64,000 bases of DNA from an uncultured Oscillibacter sp. (GTDB lineage Bacteria > Bacillota > Clostridia > Oscillospirales > Oscillospiraceae): NCBI GenBank assembly GCA_900770295.1, contig CAAGJQ010000048.1, positions 1-64,000 of the forward strand, given 5' to 3'. Position numbers and translations under genes: made by a program. Below the pieces are notes generated by a model. That model was not told where the DNA came from. It saw nothing but the letters and a program-made list of their open reading frames with translations, and did no database searches. Below are positions 60,197 to 64,000 of this stretch, in pieces; within the stretch, counting starts at the first letter, position 1, and each line of letters opens with the position of its first letter.

Positions 60197-61111
60197 TCAG
60201 CAGTATTTTGCAATAGCTGCGTCGATCATGGCGGAAGATTCTTCCACCACGGCCATATCACTGCCGATCAGCGCGGACAGGGGCTTGCGTACAGAGCCGA
60301 CATCCATGCCGTGCTTCTTCAAAACGGCCTTCATCACGGCGTACAGATTGCCGTGGGCGGAGCACATCTTGTAGATGATGCGGCAGATCTCGTTCTGGAT
60401 CTCGGCGGCCAGCTTCATCTCGCCGGCCTGATACAGGGACATGACCTTCAGATACAGCTCCGGCATCACCGCATAGGTGCCGCCGATGCCGCCGGTGGCG
60501 CCCATGGCCAGACCGGAGATGAACTGCTCGTCGGGGCCGTTCATGACCACGAAGTCGGGGCCGCCCTCGTCCTTCCACATCTGGATGTCCTGGGTGGGCA
60601 TGGAGGAGTTCTTCACGCCGATGACCCGGGGGTTCTTCTTCATCTCCTGGAGCAGGGGGATGGTCAGGGACACGCCCGCCAGCTGGGGGATGTTGTAGAT
60701 GATGAAGTCGGTGTTGGGAGCCGCCGCGGAGATGTCGTTCCAGTAGTCGGCGATGCCGTAGGGCGGCAGGTGGAAGTAGATAGGGGGGATGGAGGCGATG
60801 GCGTCCACGCCCAGGGACTCGGCGTGGCGGGCCAGCTCCTGGGAGTCGGCGGTGTTGTTGCAGGCCACATGGGCGATGATGGTCATTTTGCCGCCCACCT
60901 CGGCCATGACGTTCTCCAGAATGACCTTGCGCTCGGCCACGCTCTGGTAGATGCACTCGCCGGAGGAGCCGCCCACATACAGGCCCTTTACGCCCTTTTC
61001 CAGCAGATACTTGGCCAGAGCCCGGGTGCGGGCGGGGCTGACGGAGCCGTTGTCCTCATAGCAGGCGTAAAACGCGGGGAACACGCCCTGGTACTTTTTG
61101 ATGTCAGACAT
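60197..61111 (-). CDS. nanA: N-acetylneuraminate lyase-like protein
   Basis: A 304-residue class I aldolase of the DHDPS/NAL superfamily. LYVGGSSGECIYQSVAERK is the NAL version of the substrate loop (GGS-GE) and separates it from the two DapA-like proteins elsewhere. Tyr is in IIYNIPQLAGVS and the Schiff-base Lys in GVKNSSMPT. It would cleave sialic acid to N-acetylmannosamine and pyruvate. ATG at 61111 with AAAGGA 12 nt upstream. Context (CUT1 sugar permeases upstream, nagB downstream) supports sialic acid or amino-sugar use, though nanE, nanK and nagA are not in this window. Confidence 0.85.
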   Translation of the reverse strand: MSDIKKYQGVFPAFYACYEDNGSVSPARTRALAKYLLEKGVKGLYVGGSSGECIYQSVAERKVILENVMAEVGGKMTIIAHVACNNTADSQELARHAESLGVDAIASIPPIYFHLPPYGIADYWNDISAAAPNTDFIIYNIPQLAGVSLTIPLLQEMKKNPRVIGVKNSSMPTQDIQMWKDEGGPDFVVMNGPDEQFISGLAMGATGGIGGTYAVMPELYLKVMSLYQAGEMKLAAEIQNEICRIIYKMCSAHGNLYAVMKAVLKKHGMDVGSVRKPLSALIGSDMAVVEESSAMIDAAIAKYC

Positions 61112-61166
61112 AGTTTGTACAAATCCTTTCCAACCGCTTTTTGAAAGGCGGAGATTCAGTGAGAAA

Positions 61167-62051
61167 TCACCCCTTGACAGCGCCCATGGTGATGCCCTGC
61201 GTGAAGTATTTCTGGAAGACCAGGAACACGACAATGATGGGCACGGCGGCCAGCGTGGCGCCGGCCATCAGCAGACCGGTGTCCACAGAGGTCTCCGCCT
61301 GCATGGTGGCGATACCCAGGGAGATGGTGTAGTTGGAGTTGCTGGCCAGCATGACCAACTGCATGAAGTAGTCGTTCCAGGAGTTGATGAAGGTGAAGAT
61401 GGCCAGAGCGCCGATGCCGGGCTTGACCATCGGGAGGACGATGGTGGAGAAGGTCCGCCACTCGCTGGCGCCGTCCACGCGGGCGGCCTCCAGAATCTCA
61501 CCCGGGATGCCCTCTGAGAACTGCTTCATCAAAAACACACCGAAGGGCCAGCCCACAGTGGGGAAGATGACTGCCCACAGCGTGTCATACAGATGCAGCG
61601 CGGACATCTCCTTCAGCAGGGGGATCAGGATGACCTGCTTGGGCAGGGCCATGGCGCACACGATCAGAGAGAACAGGATGGTGCGGCCGATAAACCGCTT
61701 CTTCGCCAGGGCGTAGCCGGCCATGGCGGCGGTGATGCAGGTGAGCAGCATGGCCGCCACGGACATGAACACCGTATTCACCAGCCAGCGGATAGCGCCG
61801 GGAACCGTGGGACCCACCAGGGCGCCGATCTCAAACAGGGGAGCGGAGCGGCGGTCGAACAGCTTGGCAAAGTTGTCCATGGTCCACTCGGAGGGAATCC
61901 ATGCCGGAGTCGTCGAGTAGATATCCTGACCGGTTTTGAAAGCGCCGGTGACGATCCAGTACAGCGGGAAGAGGAACAGGAGCGCGAGCACGATCAGCAG
62001 GATCATGCTGAAGACCTTATAGGCTTTGGAACGATTTGTCGTGTCTTTCAT
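61167..62051 (-). CDS. CUT1 sugar ABC transporter permease (MalG type)
   Basis: A 294-residue permease with six predicted transmembrane helices and no long N-terminal extension. The EAA loop that docks on the ATPase is EILEAARVDGASEWRTFSTI with the conserved glycine, followed by VLPMVKPGIGALAIF. It forms the heterodimeric channel with the MalF-type gene 15 nt upstream. The tail GITMGAVKG is characteristic of the family. The substrate is inferred from the nanA/nagB genes behind it. Confidence 0.93.
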   Translation of the reverse strand: MKDTTNRSKAYKVFSMILLIVLALLFLFPLYWIVTGAFKTGQDIYSTTPAWIPSEWTMDNFAKLFDRRSAPLFEIGALVGPTVPGAIRWLVNTVFMSVAAMLLTCITAAMAGYALAKKRFIGRTILFSLIVCAMALPKQVILIPLLKEMSALHLYDTLWAVIFPTVGWPFGVFLMKQFSEGIPGEILEAARVDGASEWRTFSTIVLPMVKPGIGALAIFTFINSWNDYFMQLVMLASNSNYTISLGIATMQAETSVDTGLLMAGATLAAVPIIVVFLVFQKYFTQGITMGAVKG

Positions 62052-62066
62052 ATGCAGCTTCCCCCC

Positions 62067-62981
62067 TTACTTTTCTTTCGCCAGCTTGAACTGCAGGGCG
62101 GACAGGAGGCCGATGAAGATGGCCAGAACCACGCCCATGGCGTTGGCGTAGCCGAAGTGGCCGGCCTTTTCCGTCAGCTTGAAGGCGGTGTAATAGATAT
62201 AGTACATCACCGTGTTGGTGCCGGAACCGCCGGAAGTCAGCAGCTGGATCAGCGCGAAGCACTGGAAGGAGTTGATGGTGGTGATGACCAGGATGTACAG
62301 GGTGGTGGGCATCATCTGGGGCCACTTGACCTTCCAGAACACCTGGAAGCTGGTGGCGCCGTCCACCTGGGCGGCCTCCACCAGGGACTGGTCCACGTTG
62401 CCCAGGGCGGAGACATACAGCACGATGGGCTGGCCCACGGAGGTGGTGAACAGGATCAGGATGATGCACCAGAGGGCAAACTTGGAATCGCCCAGCCAGT
62501 TGATGTTCTTTTCAATGATGCCGGCGCTTTTGAGCACGTAGTTGAACACGCCGGTGTAATTATCGTACATCCACTTCCACACCACGGTGACGGCCACGGA
62601 GCCGGTGACCACGGGCAGATAGAAGATGCAGCGGAAAGCGGACAGCAGCTTGCCGTTGAGCTTATAGATGGCGGAGGAGACCCACAGGGAGAACGCGCAC
62701 ACCGTGGGCACGCTGACGATCACGATGACGAAGGTGTTCCAGAGTGCCTCCCTGAAGGTGTTGTCTTTCCAGAGGTTGATGAAGTTTGTCAGGCCGACAA
62801 AGCTTCCCAGCCCCTGGGTGTTCATGTTGGCGTCTGTCAGGCTGTTGATGATGCAGATCACCATGGGGATGATGACGAAGCCGAGGAAGAAAATCAGGCT
62901 CGGCAGCAGAAACAGGTAGCCGGAAATGGTTTCGCGCCGTACCAGCGCACGGCTCATTGCGGACTTAGGCTGTTTGGCCAA
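62067..62981 (-). CDS. CUT1 sugar ABC transporter permease (MalF type)
   Basis: A 304-residue permease with six helices. The N-terminus has ISGYLFLLPSLIFFLGFVII, and the EAA loop is SLVEAAQVDGATSFQVFWKV with VKWPQMMPTTLYI. It is the partner of the MalG-type subunit. I start it at a TTG at 62981 because AGGGG lies 9 nt upstream; the open frame runs to 63131 through the upstream terminator, and an ATG at 62957 is the alternative. It follows the binding-protein gene across a terminator hairpin. Confidence 0.92.
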   Translation of the reverse strand: MAKQPKSAMSRALVRRETISGYLFLLPSLIFFLGFVIIPMVICIINSLTDANMNTQGLGSFVGLTNFINLWKDNTFREALWNTFVIVIVSVPTVCAFSLWVSSAIYKLNGKLLSAFRCIFYLPVVTGSVAVTVVWKWMYDNYTGVFNYVLKSAGIIEKNINWLGDSKFALWCIILILFTTSVGQPIVLYVSALGNVDQSLVEAAQVDGATSFQVFWKVKWPQMMPTTLYILVITTINSFQCFALIQLLTSGGSGTNTVMYYIYYTAFKLTEKAGHFGYANAMGVVLAIFIGLLSALQFKLAKEK

Positions 62982-63085
62982 AATAAATCGCCCCTCTCTC
63001 AGAATCGTGTTGCGGGTGGAGACAGGCATTGCAGGTTGGGACGACCCCAACCTGTCATGTGAATCTCCGGTCTGAAAAAACAAAA

Positions 63086-63118
63086 CGCCCCTTCCCCGCG
63101 CGTTGCGGGGAAGGGGCG
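63086..63118 (-). terminator. Terminator/attenuator between the binding-protein and permease genes
   Basis: CGCCCCTTCCCCGC / GCGGGGAAGGGGCG, loop of 5 nt, followed on the minus strand by a T-rich run (TTTTGTTTTTT). Partial readthrough would give the usual excess of binding protein over permease. Confidence 0.85.
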
Positions 63119-63161
63119 CGCTACCCTTCACTATGTGTCAGATGGTACGCCTGCGGCAGGA

Positions 63162-64000
63162 TCAGCCCGCGGCAGCGGCGTTAGCCTCGTCCATAAAGGT
63201 AGTCACAGTCGCGGCGACGTCAGCACCCTCGCCGATATCCTGGAGCATGTTCCACCAGGAGGTACGGGCCTGAGCCCAGCCGGAGGTGACCTGATAGTAG
63301 TCGCCCAGGTAAGGCATCAGCTTGGTGTACTCGGCCATGATCTCGTTATCGGCCCAGATACCGGACAGGTCAGCGCCCTCGGCGGTATCGCGGACGGCGA
63401 AGTAGTTGGCGGTCTTGACGGCCTCGGCAGTGTGCTCGGAGTCGCACATGTACTTGATGAACTGCTTGGCAGCATCGACGCGGGCGTCATCGCCGTTATC
63501 GAAGATACCGAAGCCCCAGATGCCGCCGCACAGCTTGGACTCGCCGGTCTCAGAGGGGAAGCTCATGAACACGATGTCGTCGCCGGTGATGGTCTTCTCA
63601 GCGCCGGTGTCGGCAGAGTTGGGGTTCAGCTGCTGGGCGATGTTCCAGCAGAAGGCCATCTTCAGGATGCCCTGATAGAACTTGACGATCTCGTCGCCGC
63701 CGGCCAGAGAGGCGTCGAACTCGATGCCGTCCATGCTCTTGAGCTGCTCCAGAGCCTTGATGTTGGCGGCGTCATCCCAGGTGTAAGCGGTGTGCTCCGC
63801 GTTGGTGAAGGTACCGCCGTACATGTTGTTAATCAGAGCGCGGGTGCCCTGGTCGCCGCCCTGACCGGCGCAGTAGACAGCACCGACGGTCTCGCCGTAG
63901 CAGGCGTACAGAGCCTCAACGGCCTTGATGAAGTTTTCGGTGGTCCAGGTGTGGCTCTCCAGATCCAGGTACTGCAGCGCGCCGGCCTCTTCAAAGGCGT
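63162..64000 (-). CDS. Sugar ABC transporter substrate-binding protein, C-terminal part (runs off the window)
   Basis: The last 279 residues or so of an extracellular solute-binding protein (family 1, CUT1). The 5' end, with its lipoprotein signal, lies beyond the window. The visible part reads ALQYLDLESHTWTTENFIKA, then GGDQGTRALINNMYGG, ITGDDIVFMSFPSE and KLCGGIWGFGIF. The second half has the typical helix ANAWKQ-like region replaced by DAAKQFIKYMCDSEHTAEAV. The tail ends TTFMDEANAAAAG. Together with the permeases downstream it would import the sugar processed by NanA and NagB. Confidence 0.92.
   Translation of the reverse strand, partial: AFEEAGALQYLDLESHTWTTENFIKAVEALYACYGETVGAVYCAGQGGDQGTRALINNMYGGTFTNAEHTAYTWDDAANIKALEQLKSMDGIEFDASLAGGDEIVKFYQGILKMAFCWNIAQQLNPNSADTGAEKTITGDDIVFMSFPSETGESKLCGGIWGFGIFDNGDDARVDAAKQFIKYMCDSEHTAEAVKTANYFAVRDTAEGADLSGIWADNEIMAEYTKLMPYLGDYYQVTSGWAQARTSWWNMLQDIGEGADVAATVTTFMDEANAAAAG

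Overview
The window is chromosomal DNA from a high-G+C Firmicute. The gene content suggests a strictly anaerobic gut member of the Clostridia, probably Oscillospiraceae (Flavonifractor/Lawsonibacter/Oscillibacter-like). This rests on AGGAGG-type ribosome binding sites, rubrerythrin, a SpoVB-like flippase, the glgBCDAP order with a GlgD subunit, and an MsmX-type ATPase. The genus is inference only; no rRNA is present.

Layout. 1-2 kb: the start of gdhA, a LysR regulator and a double-rubredoxin rubrerythrin. 2.1-10.1 kb: a locus for peptides and amides containing D-amino acids. An APC permease, a P1-family (DmpA-like) aminopeptidase and an M55 (DppA-like) D-aminopeptidase lie on the minus strand. 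A sigma-54 activator, a D-aminoacylase and a cytosolic beta-lactamase-fold hydrolase lie on the plus strand. Both transcription units start with near-consensus -24/-12 promoters, so the activator between them probably controls both. 10.2-13.2 kb: a tocopherol-cyclase-like protein, a flippase and a small membrane protein. 13.3-18.9 kb: TrkA/TrkH potassium uptake divergent from KdpD/KdpE, with no kdpFABC. 19-21.7 kb: a Cys/Met-type PLP enzyme, then a tRNA-Ser 3'-end scar and the decayed remains of a mobile element.

21.9-44 kb is a large acid-sugar/hydroxy-acid catabolic region: a LysR regulator, a DAACS symporter and an aminotransferase; a ten-gene operon (DUF1537 kinase, Fe-alcohol dehydrogenase, DapA-fold lyase, PdxA2-like dehydrogenase, 2-hydroxyacid dehydrogenase, DUF3137-like membrane protein, LarA-like DUF2088 protein, tripartite tricarboxylate transporter TctBAC); an AEC permease with an HpcH/HpaI aldolase; then a UxaA-type dehydratase with a second DapA-fold lyase, divergent from a cupin, a second and distinct DUF1537 kinase and an AraC regulator. 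44-47 kb: a second DAACS symporter, an Asp/Glu racemase-family protein and a TauE/SafE permease. 47.4-56.2 kb: the glycogen operon glgB-glgC-glgD-glgA-glgP, in which GlgA has a long acidic then lysine-rich histone-H1-like tail. 56.3-58 kb: a small XRE regulator and a DEAD-box helicase. 58-64 kb (minus strand): an amino-sugar/sialic-acid type cluster (ABC binding protein, two permeases, NanA-like lyase, NagB, and an MsmX-type ATPase behind a structured leader).

The points most worth following up are the bipartite sigma-54 D-peptide locus, the two-kinase acid-sugar region, the GlgA tail fusion, the hairpins between glgD and glgA, the structured leader of the ATPase gene, the repeats at the potassium locus and the tRNA-Ser integration scar. 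There is no CRISPR array, no intact insertion sequence, no rRNA and no intact tRNA that I can see.
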